Shown piece after piece: positions 36,001-43,428 of a stretch of 64,000 nucleotides of DNA. The DNA comes from Bifidobacterium moraviense (GTDB lineage: Bacteria > Actinomycetota > Actinomycetes > Actinomycetales > Bifidobacteriaceae). A program made the translations under genes and the position numbers. Numbering within the stretch: the first letter of the stretch is position 1; the number at the start of each line of letters is the position of its first letter. The stretch is from positions 102,308 through 166,307 of the forward strand of contig NZ_JAAIIH010000002.1 of assembly GCF_012932365.1 (NCBI RefSeq). The letters run 5' to 3'. Below the pieces are notes generated by a model. The model was not told the DNA's origin and did not search any database. It was given only the letters and a program-made list of their open reading frames with translations.

Positions 36001-36777
36001 CAGCAGCGCGGTGGGCTCCACGAAGCAGCCGAGCACGATGGTGCGTTCGATCGCGAAGTCCTCGATGACGCCGAAGGTCTTGGCGGTGATCGCGTTGAAC
36101 AGCGCGGACGTCTCCGGCGTGCCGCCCTCGTAGTGCGAGATGTCGAACAGCTGCGCGGCGTTGAGCGTGACGCCCTGCGCGCGCATGGCGGAGACGAACA
36201 CCGAGTTGAGCTCCACCTTGCCGGTGAAGCGGATGGAGGTCTTGGCCGGCACCGTGTTGGAGCGTCCCACCTCCACCGGGTAGAGCAGCACCGGCATCGC
36301 CTCGCTCTTCCACTTGGCCACGCCCACTACGAGCGACAGTTCGGCGCATCCGCTCACGCGCTCCTTGACGGCCTGGTCGTCCAGCACGCGCTCCAGCCTG
36401 CGGTTGGCGGCGCGCAGCATGCCGTTGTCGCGGAACAGGGCGTCCAGATGCACCTGGCCGGACGCGAACAGCTGCGCGATGCCGGAGGGATGCGCGTGGG
36501 TGAGGTCCAGCTGCGAGGCGAGCTGGGTGATGTCCTCCAGCGGGGTGGGGCCGGACACCGCCTGATAGGCGCGGCGCCATCCGCGGATGCGCTCGATCGG
36601 CGTGGGCTTCCCGGCCCTGGTGGCGTCCGCGTCGCCCTGCGCCTGCGTGCCGCGGGCGGCGGCGAGGATCGCCTGCATCGGATTGGCGGGCGGCGCGCCC
36701 GGAACGCCCTGTGCGCCCGCGGCGTTCTGCACGCCCGGAGCGCCGGATTCGGAGGTGGGGGTCGTCGGTTCGGTCAT
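33010..36777 (-). CDS. Degenerate SF1 helicase / MTES_1575-type nuclease-like protein (pseudo-helicase)
   Basis: 1255 residues. The fold order is that of large SF1 (AAA_11/AAA_12) helicases with a C-terminal MTES_1575-type restriction-endonuclease-like domain. An N-terminal PVLLYPVEV region (about 162-170) precedes the helicase core and a long helical insertion (about 500-760). The motifs are lost: the P-loop position reads LDEPANRDTA (336-345) instead of GPPGTGKS; the Walker-B position reads ILDAAAH (876-882); the next motif reads LAHDETVTSD; AGAQSTDVII (1051-1060) has lost the motif V Glu; LDALALAGRNVD lacks the motif VI Arg. The terminal nuclease-like domain (about 1150-1247, ending LGWSVMTVWSVGAF) lacks its catalytic Asp/Glu pair. 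It is probably a scaffold or DNA-binding protein. It starts 6 bp after the FHA gene stop. Confidence 0.8.
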   Translation of the reverse strand: MTEPTTPTSESGAPGVQNAAGAQGVPGAPPANPMQAILAAARGTQAQGDADATRAGKPTPIERIRGWRRAYQAVSGPTPLEDITQLASQLDLTHAHPSGIAQLFASGQVHLDALFRDNGMLRAANRRLERVLDDQAVKERVSGCAELSLVVGVAKWKSEAMPVLLYPVEVGRSNTVPAKTSIRFTGKVELNSVFVSAMRAQGVTLNAAQLFDISHYEGGTPETSALFNAITAKTFGVIEDFAIERTIVLGCFVEPTALLLGESLTILDQLQDGPTGNTLLDAVAGDEQAAASLRDAAIPAFSPFDGDPHGEYEIGDVDNTVRYAAGLAASGRSLFLDEPANRDTAVQSAAIASRCVMDGRSVLYVPCVMEAKRRFMQEIRASEMGSLVLDVTDPESNKAVDRQLIGAVSFQPGTATAHFEQLADELVGVRSRLTRYLGDLHGANKNWGFSAYETIQNLANISMLSTHPATRVRLKPAAAHAIKDSLDEWGAKLARAARLGEFTITPADTAWFGASIYGENEAVDAYQRVTRLLERTLPAVREQVASTVQSCGFPVPVTAQDWGRQVIVLKNLRRVLDVFQPGIFERDIQAMIEATQSKEQRKASGGSMGFWERRRHVKEAKELLRPGAQVEDLHEALTVVAKQAKQWRTFVPAGGWPVLPPKLDQIIDVQASLSEDLTALDTVLATTPAGGNLQTTPFNDVETRLRALFSDHTALDTLPERATLERDLLAAGLGDLVTDLKNRQVGEEAVGNELRLAWWTTVFDDIVHSSAIISNQDGSALSNAADRFNQVDTEHVRSIGAMVRQESTRRLSELLFSRTQEANQLHTLLASEGKANLSRLVHDYPTIMRLAKPILVATPATLAALTAPEQIADIAILDAAAHIPPIELLSVLRRVRQVVVLAHDETVTSDSIRLLAALLPHVSVRGRASRRSPAMAEFLEDHGYGSVGSDIATEAMRGAVSYTRVDGVGVPVLSSGLVESNQREIDAVVEILRNRAAGFTIVPASYLLTVVTLSGTHRTRLGAELKACAAKDEAFGKFLRHVRIIGLDEIAGAQSTDVIISLGFAKTSHGRLLQQFGDLEGDGGAGMLLDALALAGRNVDIVSGFGSEDLEEDRLHQPGPKLMRELLVWAEDQGGESVRPKSHDLAGRNVLLADLADRIRARGIDVAVDYGYADGRRIPLVAGVPGKPYALAVLTDDANFMGVQSTRERHRIIQEDLQMLGWSVMTVWSVGAFVNPDKEVDRVVSHLADLYGERR

Positions 36778-36783
36778 ATCAGA

Positions 36784-37941
36784 TCACTTTCCCGTTGCCG
36801 CAAGATAGTCGTGGTAGCCTTCGTTGCCGTCGAGCGCCGCGTCGATGTCCCGGTTGCCCTGCGCGGCGAGCCAGGCGTACAGGTCGTCGTAGAGCGCGGG
36901 GTTCATGGCCAGGAACGGCAGCAGCTGCGGGTAGCGGGCCATGTCGAACTGGGTGGCGAAGTCCCGCGTGGTGCGCGCCTGATCGGACGTGTGCCCGCCT
37001 GCCTCGATCACCGGGCGTGCGGCGGCGAACTCGCCGCGCGAGACGCGGTCGAACACCGATCCGGGCTCGTAGGGCATCGGCTGCGGCTGGGGTTGCGGCG
37101 ATGCGATGGGCTGCGCGAACTGCACGGACTGCGCAGGTTGCACGGACTGCGTCGGGACGGATCGTGCGGGCTGTGCCACGCCGGGCGCCACGGACTGCGT
37201 CGCGCCGAATGCCGTGGGCTGCGCGCCCTCGGACGCCGCGCCGGTCTGCACCTCGTCGATCGCGTCGGCGAACAGGTCGCGCCCGCCGGCATCGTTCACG
37301 CCGTTCAGGCCGTTCACGCCGCTTGCCCCGCCTGCGCCGTTCGCGTCAGCTCCGTCCACGACGGCATCCTCCGCCGTGGCACCCGCCAGCGCCTGCGCGC
37401 GGATGGCGCCGATCCTGCTGCGCACCATGCCGGCGTCGAACGCCCCGGTCGGCTCGCCGGCGCGCAGGTCGAGGATGTCGTCCACGGACATGTCCGCGGC
37501 GTCCGGCTCCTGCGGCGCGTCCGCGGCGGCGTACGAGAACAGGTCGGGCACGGCCTGATCGGGCTCGTCGTCGATGGCGTCCACGCGGATGCAGTCCACG
37601 GGCACGTCGCCGAACTGGAAGCGCATCGTGCCGCGCGGCAGCAGGAAGTCGGTGTCCTCGGGCACGCGCATCAGCGCGCCGTCGTCGCGCACCACGTACG
37701 TGCCGTTGGTGCTGCCCAGATCGCGCATCACGCCGGAGCCCGTGTCTGACACGGAGAACACGGCGTGGCGCTTGGACATCGAACGCGTGTCGTCGGGTAC
37801 GTCAAGGCGCCGCATGCCGTTGTCGGCCAGCGGGCGCAGCGGCTTGCGGCCGATCTCCAGACTCTCCCCCGGGTCCAGACGCACCTCCTCGACGCCGTTG
37901 ACCTTCACGATCCACTGCTGGGACGGTCGCTGTTCGTTCAC
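36784..37941 (-). CDS. FHA-domain protein with C-terminal LRV-like repeat region
   Basis: 385 residues starting at GTG 37941 (VNEQRPSQQW), with AAGGAGG 8-9 bases upstream. An ATG further up at 38034 is unsupported. The FHA domain spans about 15-125, with LEIGRKPLRP (phosphopeptide-binding Arg), MSKRHAVFSV (Ser/Arg/His) and DLGSTNGTYV (Asn), so phosphothreonine binding looks intact. A long Ala/Gly/Gln/Pro-rich linker (about 190-300) leads to a C-terminal helical segment, FDMARYPQLLPFLAMNPALY, that resembles actinobacterial leucine-rich-repeat-variant modules. It is the first gene of a three-gene operon with the pseudo-helicase and a small protein, so it likely recruits them to a phosphorylated partner. 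Confidence 0.85.
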   Translation of the reverse strand: MNEQRPSQQWIVKVNGVEEVRLDPGESLEIGRKPLRPLADNGMRRLDVPDDTRSMSKRHAVFSVSDTGSGVMRDLGSTNGTYVVRDDGALMRVPEDTDFLLPRGTMRFQFGDVPVDCIRVDAIDDEPDQAVPDLFSYAAADAPQEPDAADMSVDDILDLRAGEPTGAFDAGMVRSRIGAIRAQALAGATAEDAVVDGADANGAGGASGVNGLNGVNDAGGRDLFADAIDEVQTGAASEGAQPTAFGATQSVAPGVAQPARSVPTQSVQPAQSVQFAQPIASPQPQPQPMPYEPGSVFDRVSRGEFAAARPVIEAGGHTSDQARTTRDFATQFDMARYPQLLPFLAMNPALYDDLYAWLAAQGNRDIDAALDGNEGYHDYLAATGK

Positions 37942-38265
37942 TGCCGTCGACCTCCTTGAACCTTGAACGCGGGCATGGTTCGAGTGCCGCGCGTGCCCAC
38001 TACGAGCCATTGTGACATGTCCGGACGCGGACATGCGGCAATGCCGCCCGATTCATCCCACAATCGTCAATTCTTCCCATGAGCCGGACAGGCGGCGCGC
38101 TGGCGGCCGCGGCACGTCGCGCGTCATATATGCGTATGCGTATGTGTCCATGCATACGCGTCCATACGGCCGCATACGCGGGAAGCCCCGCAATCCACAA
38201 GGGACTGCGGGGCTTCCCGATACGCTGTTGCGAGCGAATGCGAGCGGGATTCCCTCCCGCGTGCA
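37942..38265. other. Intergenic, 324 bp
   Basis: This stretch between rplL and the FHA operon carries the rplL terminator and an alternating purine-pyrimidine patch (ATATATGCGTATGCGTATGT, about 38128-38147) that extends into CATGCATACG repeats. The FHA operon promoter is presumably here. No gene is supported. Confidence 0.5.
38180..38218 (-). terminator. Terminator of rplJ-rplL
   Basis: GGGAAGCCCCGCA pairs with TGCGGGGCTTCCC over a 13-base loop, 48 bp after the rplL stop. Confidence 0.8.
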
Positions 38266-38649
38266 TTACTTGAGCTCGACGGTGGCGCCGGCCTCTTCCA
38301 GAGCGGCCTTGGCCTTCTCGGCGTCTTCCTTCTTGGCCTTCTCGAGCACGGCCTTCGGAGCGCCGTCCACGAGAGCCTTGGCCTCGGCCAGACCCAGGGA
38401 GGTCAGAGCGCGCACGGCCTTGATGACCTGGATCTTCTTGTCGCCGACGGCGGACAGGATGACGTCGAACTCATCCTTCTCCTCCTCGGCCGGGGCGGCA
38501 GCGCCCGGAGCGGCGGCGGCGACGGCGGCGACCGGAGCGGCAGCCTCGACGTCGAACTTCTCCTCGAAGGCCTTCACGAACTCGGAGAGCTCGACGAGGG
38601 TCATCTCACCGAAGGCTTCCAGCAGCTCATCGTTGGTGTACTTAGCCAT
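38266..38649 (-). CDS. rplL: 50S ribosomal protein L7/L12
   Basis: 127 residues. The N-terminal dimerisation helix ([20 protein letters not shown]), the Ala/Pro-rich hinge (about 36-55) and the C-terminal domain with [20 protein letters not shown] are all standard. It forms the ribosomal stalk that recruits translation factors. The ATG at 38649 has AAGGAAG 6 bases upstream. It is co-transcribed after rplJ, 112 bp apart. Confidence 0.98.
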   Translation of the reverse strand: MAKYTNDELLEAFGEMTLVELSEFVKAFEEKFDVEAAAPVAAVAAAAPGAAAPAEEEKDEFDVILSAVGDKKIQVIKAVRALTSLGLAEAKALVDGAPKAVLEKAKKEDAEKAKAALEEAGATVELK

Positions 38650-38761
38650 AATGGCTTCCTTTCCATCTTGGCGGCGGATTGAAGTGGCGTGTTCCGCTGC
38701 CTAAACCAGTTTGTTTTTTTATTGTTGAAGCTGATGATTCATGCGGCGAGCCGCAGGCGAA

Positions 38762-39283
38762 TCAGGCGGCCTTCTCCTGCTTTTCGCGCAGGGCGTCGAT
38801 CGTACGCACGGCCTTGGTGGGCAGCGCGTTGAACAGGTACGCGGCCTTGGCCATCGTCGCCTTGATGTCGCCGGCGAACTCGGCGAGCAGCTGCGGACGA
38901 GACTTGAGGTCGGCCAGCTTCTTGGCACCCTCGGCATCGTAGACGGTACCGTCGGCGGCGGCACCCTTGATGATGAGGGCCTTGTTGTCCTTGGCGAAGT
39001 CACGCAGGATCTTCGCAGCCTCGATGAAGTCGCCCTTCACGAAGGTGACGGCGGTCGGGCCGGAAAGGATCTCGTCGAGACCCTCGATGCCCGCTTCCTT
39101 GGCGGCGATGCGTGCCAGCGTGTTCTTAGCCACAGTGTAGGAAGTATCGCGGCCTAGCTTTTCGCGCAGATCGGAGATCTGCGGAACGGTAAGCCCGCGG
39201 TACTCGGTCAGGTAGACAGCGTCAGCGCTACGGAACTGTTCCGTAAGCTGGGCAACCACCGCTTCCTTTTCGGGCCTCTTCAT
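38762..39283 (-). CDS. rplJ: 50S ribosomal protein L10
   Basis: 173 residues. MKRPEKEAVVAQLTEQF opens the protein, followed by the YRGLTVPQISDLREKLG rRNA-binding region and a C-terminal helix for binding L7/L12 dimers. It anchors the stalk to 23S rRNA. The ATG at 39283 is preceded by AAGGAAGG. A probable L10-type leader with a terminator hairpin lies upstream, indicating autogenous control. Confidence 0.98.
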   Translation of the reverse strand: MKRPEKEAVVAQLTEQFRSADAVYLTEYRGLTVPQISDLREKLGRDTSYTVAKNTLARIAAKEAGIEGLDEILSGPTAVTFVKGDFIEAAKILRDFAKDNKALIIKGAAADGTVYDAEGAKKLADLKSRPQLLAEFAGDIKATMAKAAYLFNALPTKAVRTIDALREKQEKAA

Positions 39284-39440
39284 GGCGTTCCTTCCTTAGT
39301 CGGCCGTTGACTGTCCGGCTTGGAACGCCGCTGCCATGAAGGCATAAAAAATGCCCTGCGCGCATGGCAGAGCAACATCCATCCGCAAGTGAACTTGCGT
39401 ACCCTTACGGGCGGTCATTTCTCAACCTGCGCTGGCTTGG
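39284..39440 (-). ncRNA. Probable L10 leader with attenuator hairpin
   Basis: The minus strand just upstream of rplJ carries a compact hairpin (TGCCATGCG/CGCAGGGCA, 39352-39369) followed at once by six Ts (39346-39351), an intrinsic terminator placed before the gene. Upstream are pairing segments GCAAGTTCACTTGC and TGACCGCCCG. This matches known L10-L12 autoregulatory leaders in placement. The boundaries are approximate. Confidence 0.6.
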
Positions 39441-39935
39441 CGAACCAAACTTCGGGAGCGCATGCGCGCCCCAACCAACGGTCTGTGGTTTACAGATGGC
39501 AAAGATACACGCCGGTCGCGATGTTGCGCAATCCGGGCGTGTCGCGCGGTGGCTCGCAGTGTCGCACGGTACAGCGCAGGCATCGCGCGTCGCCATACGG
39601 CATCGCACGGCATCGCGCACCGCCGCACGACGTCATCCACATCACATCACGCGACATCACACGGCGCCACACGACGCCGCACGGCATCACGTGACATCAC
39701 AAAACGTCGCACGGCACCTCGCGACATCGCACGGTGTCGCACGACGTCACAGGGCACTGCGCGCGCCACGCAGTACCGCTCCACGCCGCACGGCATCACG
39801 TCATACCCCCCGATCGCAACGTTGCGACGAACAGCCACTCTGGAACGTCGTTCCCGTTCCAACATGGCCGATCACCGCAACGTTGCGACGCGAGGATCCG
39901 ACGCCCTCCCCTTCCGCATCCCCGAGCCGGGGACC
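39441..39935. other. Low-complexity non-coding stretch with palindromes
   Basis: From about 39540 to 39800 the sequence is built from variations of CATCGCACGG / GTCGCACGGC / CATCACGTGACATCAC, an imperfect short-period repeat. Then come three dyads: TCGCAACGTTGCGA (39814-39827), TGGAACG...CGTTCCA (39841-39861) and CGCAACGTTGCG (39876-39887). No gene is supported. Confidence 0.6.
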
Positions 39936-39940
39936 GCGAG

Positions 39941-40203
39941 GCAAGCGAAGGGGCGGGTTTTCTCGGAAACGGCATGATTCCAACCGCGCTCCGAGAAACT
40001 CGGGCCTCCGCTTGCCGAAGACACCGACCACCGGGCAAGCGAAGAGGCGGGTTTTCTCGGAAACGGCCTGATTCCAAGGACGGAAACCAAAACTCGGGCC
40101 TTCGCTTGCCGAAGATACCGGACATCAGGCAAACGAAGGACCGGGTTCCCCCGAAATCGGCATGATCCCAAGGACGGGCATCGAAACCCGGGCCTTCGCT
40201 TGT
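39941..40203 (-). repeat. Palindrome array A: three 75-bp units at 94-bp period
   Basis: Units at 39941-40015, 40035-40109 and 40129-40203, each beginning GCAAGCGAAG-like and ending CTTCGCTTGC-like, with 19-bp spacers. The asymmetrical core (GGCATGATTCCAAGGAC) reads in the opposite direction to that of arrays B and C. Array A lies just past the 3' end of the GH59 gene. Confidence 0.9.
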
Positions 40204-40286
40204 CGAGCCCGACGCGCACGACCAGCACGATCGGCCCACAAGACCCGCGCGCCCCACGCGCACGCCCTGCGCGACCTGACGCGCGG

Positions 40287-43205
40287 TCAGCCGTGCAGCA
40301 CGCCGAACGCGTCCACCTGCCACGCCGCGTCGTTCGCCAGCGCGATCGTCACCTCATGCCTGCCGGGAGCGAGCCCCTGCACGCGCGCATGGCACCGCAG
40401 CGCGCCGTCGGTGGCGTTCGCGCGCAGCGGCCCCGCGCCCCACGGCTCGCCGTCCACGGTCACGTCGAGCAGCGCGCGCCCGTCGCTGCGGCCGAACACG
40501 TCCACGCCGGACCCCTCGACCTCGAGGCTCACGCTCGCCCCCTTGCCGAGCGCCGTGCTCGTGGTGCGGTTGTAGTCGTACATGCCCTTGCCGGTCTCGT
40601 GCAGCCACTCGCCCGCATAGCGCAGACGCGGCGTGGCGGTGTCGTCCCACGAGACCGTGTGCAGGTCGTCGATGAGCTCGTCGTAGTACGGCGCGAAGCC
40701 GGGGATGCGCTCCACGCGCAGGTTGGAGAAGCGCACGTGGTTGAAGCTCGTGCCCAGGTTCACGCGTCCGGCGGACTGCGGGGCGTCGTCGCGCCATGTG
40801 GCGATGTCCACGCCGTTGACGCCGAACGTCACGGTGTCGCCCGCCACTTCGAGGCTCACGGTGTTCCACACGCCGGCGCCGGGCTCGAACGGACGCGCCA
40901 TCGCGGCGGCCGCGCGCATGCGCAGGTCGACGATGTGCCCGCGGCGCTTCTCGTCGCCGAAGCGACGCAGCAGGTACACGCCGTCGGCGCGCAGCTTGAC
41001 GTCGTACGCGCAGATGTCGGTGGTGAACTTGCCGCCGGCCATCTCGCGCGCGCCCAGCAGCACGTACGGCGCACGCCCCTCGTACGGCTCGAACAGCACG
41101 TCCACGCTCACGCGGTAGTTGGTCCAGCGCATGTCGCCGATCGCGGTGCGCGGATCGCCCTCGATCCAGGCGTTGCCGGCGTGCGTCCAGTCGATCTGCT
41201 GGCGCAGCGCGCGGCCGCGGTCGGCGTCCGGCACCGATTCGAACGCGCCGTTGGTGTCCGTGGTGTAGCGCGGCGTGGCGCCGGCGTCGCCTCCGCGGGA
41301 CCTCAGGAATGGCTCGGAGACCAGTTCGTCGCCCTTGAACGTCCGCACGTCGGGCACACCCTCGTAGCGGAAGTCGTCCTCGTAGAGCACGCCGTGATCC
41401 GGATCCACGTCCAGCGGCGCGCGCGTGCCCTCGGCGGTGCGCGGCAGACGGCTCGCGGACTCGCCCACGGCGACCGCGGTCCCGTCCGCCTCGGATCCGG
41501 GCAGCGTGGTGGCGGTGACCATCGACCACGGCTCGACCGTGACGTCGTATTCCACGGTCTCGCGTCCCGTGCCCGCCCCGAGCGTCACGTCGGATGCGTA
41601 GACCGACTCCATGGTGCCGGACATGGTGCCGGACACGGTGCCGGACGGCCCGCCGACCGTCTCCTCGATCGTTTCGATGGATTCCACGCCCGTGCCCGCG
41701 AAGCTCGCGGCGCTGTAGCGCGCCGGCTGCAGCACGTCGGCCTTCGCCAACCAGTTCGCGTCGTACGGCTCGCCCTGCTCCGCGGCCTTGGTGACCCACA
41801 CGGTGAGCGGCTTGCCGGCGGCGGCGAGCGCGGCGTCCACGGCCACGCGGTAGTGCTTCGCGTACGCGCTGTCGTTGACGATCACGACGGACAGGTCGCC
41901 GCCGTCCGGGGACGCGAGCGTCAGATAGCTGGGCTCGCCGTGACGCGCGCCGTTGACCGGGTTGTTGCCGCCCACCTCGCAGCCGGACGCCTGCGGAATC
42001 GCACGCCAGATCGGACGCGCGCCGCCTTCGTCGTCGGCGCCGACCCAGCCGAGGTTCGCGAAGCGCGCGAAGTGCTCCAGCACCGCGCAGCCGGCGTCGT
42101 AGTAGATCCAGCCGCTCCACGGGTCGCGCGCCGAGATGAGCTCCTTGTACGAGTACTCCATGTTCTCGTAGAAGCTGCCGATGGCCGGCTGGTAGAGCGC
42201 GCACGTGCGCCGGGACTCCACGAATCCCTTGATCAGCGTGTTGCCCATCTCCAGCGGGCCGTTCTGGCCGCCGATGCCGGTGCCCGCGTAGTGCGGCGTC
42301 ACATCGGTGCCCTCGTCGTTGGTGTTGTTCGGACGGTCAGCCGAGCACGAGAACGTCGCCTGCGCCTCGGAGTTCCAGACCTCCTTGTCGCATTCGTCCG
42401 CGAGGCGCTTGAAGTTGCCGTGCGCGTCGTCCTCCACGGAGTAGTGGTAGGCGGCCACGTCGATATGGCGCATGTATTCGGCGCTGGCGATGAGCTCGTC
42501 GCCGAACGTGCCGGTCACCTCCTCGTCCGAGGTGATCGTGCGGATGCGGTGGAACAGGTCGCGCTCCTCGTCGCTCGCGAACCCGGCGTTGGGGTCGTCC
42601 GGACCGTTGCCCTCGAAGCCGGTCTCGTCGTTCTGCACGCGGCGGGAGAATCCGGCCACCCACGCCAGATCGGCGGTGCGCTCGTTGACGTCGGGGTTGA
42701 CGGAATCGACCATGAATCCGTACTCGCGGTAAGCCGCGAGGATGGTGTTCTTGTACCAGCGGTAGACGTCGTCGTTGGTGACGACCCACGTGGGCGCATG
42801 CCAGCGCAGGATGCTCACGTGCAGACGCGGGTTGAAGCGGCGCGCGTCGGCGGCGAGCTGGAATCCGGGCTCGCGGGTCACGGCCGGGTATTCGTCGCGG
42901 TCGCGCATCGTGGCGACGTTCGGGCCGGTGGAGTTGTTGCGATCGTTGCCCATCTCCACCTTGACGGTGTTCATCATGGGGCGTTCGCCGCCGAACAGCG
43001 TCTCCACGAGCTTCCAGTAGACGTCCGGATGCTCGGCCTTGTAGTCCATGAGCAGGCTGGACGTGGCGTTGCCGGACAGCACGCCGAAGCCCTTGTACGT
43101 CAGACCGTGCAGGCTGCGCGCGGCGGCGGCCACGTCGTCGGCCGTGAGCGTGACGGTGACGGGGCGTTCCGCGGCTGCGCGCGCATCGTCGGCGTTGTTG
43201 TGCAT
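40287..43205 (-). CDS. GH59-type glycosidase (galactosylceramidase family), intracellular
   Basis: 972 residues, no signal peptide. The N-terminal TIM barrel starts at LTYKGFGVLSGNATSSLLMD. It shows VKVEMGNDRNNSTGPN, then VNPDVNER (about 171), fitting the acid/base Asn-Glu motif, and IDVAAYHYS before EVWNSEAQATFS (about 278), fitting the nucleophile Glu of GH59. A beta-sandwich/lectin-like domain follows the barrel (about 600-850), as in galactocerebrosidase, with a further C-terminal beta domain ending WQVDAFGVLHG. The family acts on beta-galactosyl (lipid or glycan) substrates; the actual substrate is unknown. The ATG at 43205 (MHNNADDARA) has AGGGGA upstream. Palindrome arrays flank the gene on both sides. 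Confidence 0.8.
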   Translation of the reverse strand: MHNNADDARAAAERPVTVTLTADDVAAAARSLHGLTYKGFGVLSGNATSSLLMDYKAEHPDVYWKLVETLFGGERPMMNTVKVEMGNDRNNSTGPNVATMRDRDEYPAVTREPGFQLAADARRFNPRLHVSILRWHAPTWVVTNDDVYRWYKNTILAAYREYGFMVDSVNPDVNERTADLAWVAGFSRRVQNDETGFEGNGPDDPNAGFASDEERDLFHRIRTITSDEEVTGTFGDELIASAEYMRHIDVAAYHYSVEDDAHGNFKRLADECDKEVWNSEAQATFSCSADRPNNTNDEGTDVTPHYAGTGIGGQNGPLEMGNTLIKGFVESRRTCALYQPAIGSFYENMEYSYKELISARDPWSGWIYYDAGCAVLEHFARFANLGWVGADDEGGARPIWRAIPQASGCEVGGNNPVNGARHGEPSYLTLASPDGGDLSVVIVNDSAYAKHYRVAVDAALAAAGKPLTVWVTKAAEQGEPYDANWLAKADVLQPARYSAASFAGTGVESIETIEETVGGPSGTVSGTMSGTMESVYASDVTLGAGTGRETVEYDVTVEPWSMVTATTLPGSEADGTAVAVGESASRLPRTAEGTRAPLDVDPDHGVLYEDDFRYEGVPDVRTFKGDELVSEPFLRSRGGDAGATPRYTTDTNGAFESVPDADRGRALRQQIDWTHAGNAWIEGDPRTAIGDMRWTNYRVSVDVLFEPYEGRAPYVLLGAREMAGGKFTTDICAYDVKLRADGVYLLRRFGDEKRRGHIVDLRMRAAAAMARPFEPGAGVWNTVSLEVAGDTVTFGVNGVDIATWRDDAPQSAGRVNLGTSFNHVRFSNLRVERIPGFAPYYDELIDDLHTVSWDDTATPRLRYAGEWLHETGKGMYDYNRTTSTALGKGASVSLEVEGSGVDVFGRSDGRALLDVTVDGEPWGAGPLRANATDGALRCHARVQGLAPGRHEVTIALANDAAWQVDAFGVLHG

Positions 43206-43428
43206 GATGTTCCCCTTTGATCGTTGAAACCACAAGAATGATAACGCAACCAATCATAAACGACCAGCATCGCGCACGCGCCGACCGATGTCGCACACGC
43301 GACGGCCGATGTCGCGCACGTCGCCCCGCGCACGACGCATGTCGCATCGCGTCCCTCTGCATGCACGTGCCGCACCCGGCGTCGCCCATGCGCCACGGCG
43401 CCGTCCATCGGAGCGAGAACCATTCTCG
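43206..43428. other. GH59 upstream region
   Basis: The first 60 bp is AT-rich compared with its surroundings (GATAACGCAACCAATCATAA) and should hold the GH59 promoter on the minus strand. Beyond it is a short-period patch of GATGTCGCACACG-like repeats, similar in composition to 39540-39800. No gene. Confidence 0.45.

Noticed and set aside
33040..37749. A 1569-codon plus-strand frame antisense to the FHA operon
   Set aside because: Same GC-skew artefact: composition is low-complexity and the real proteins on the minus strand carry recognisable domains.
37942..38034. Longer start for the FHA protein
   Set aside because: The GTG at 37941 has an excellent AAGGAGG and the FHA domain begins right after it; the extension has no site.
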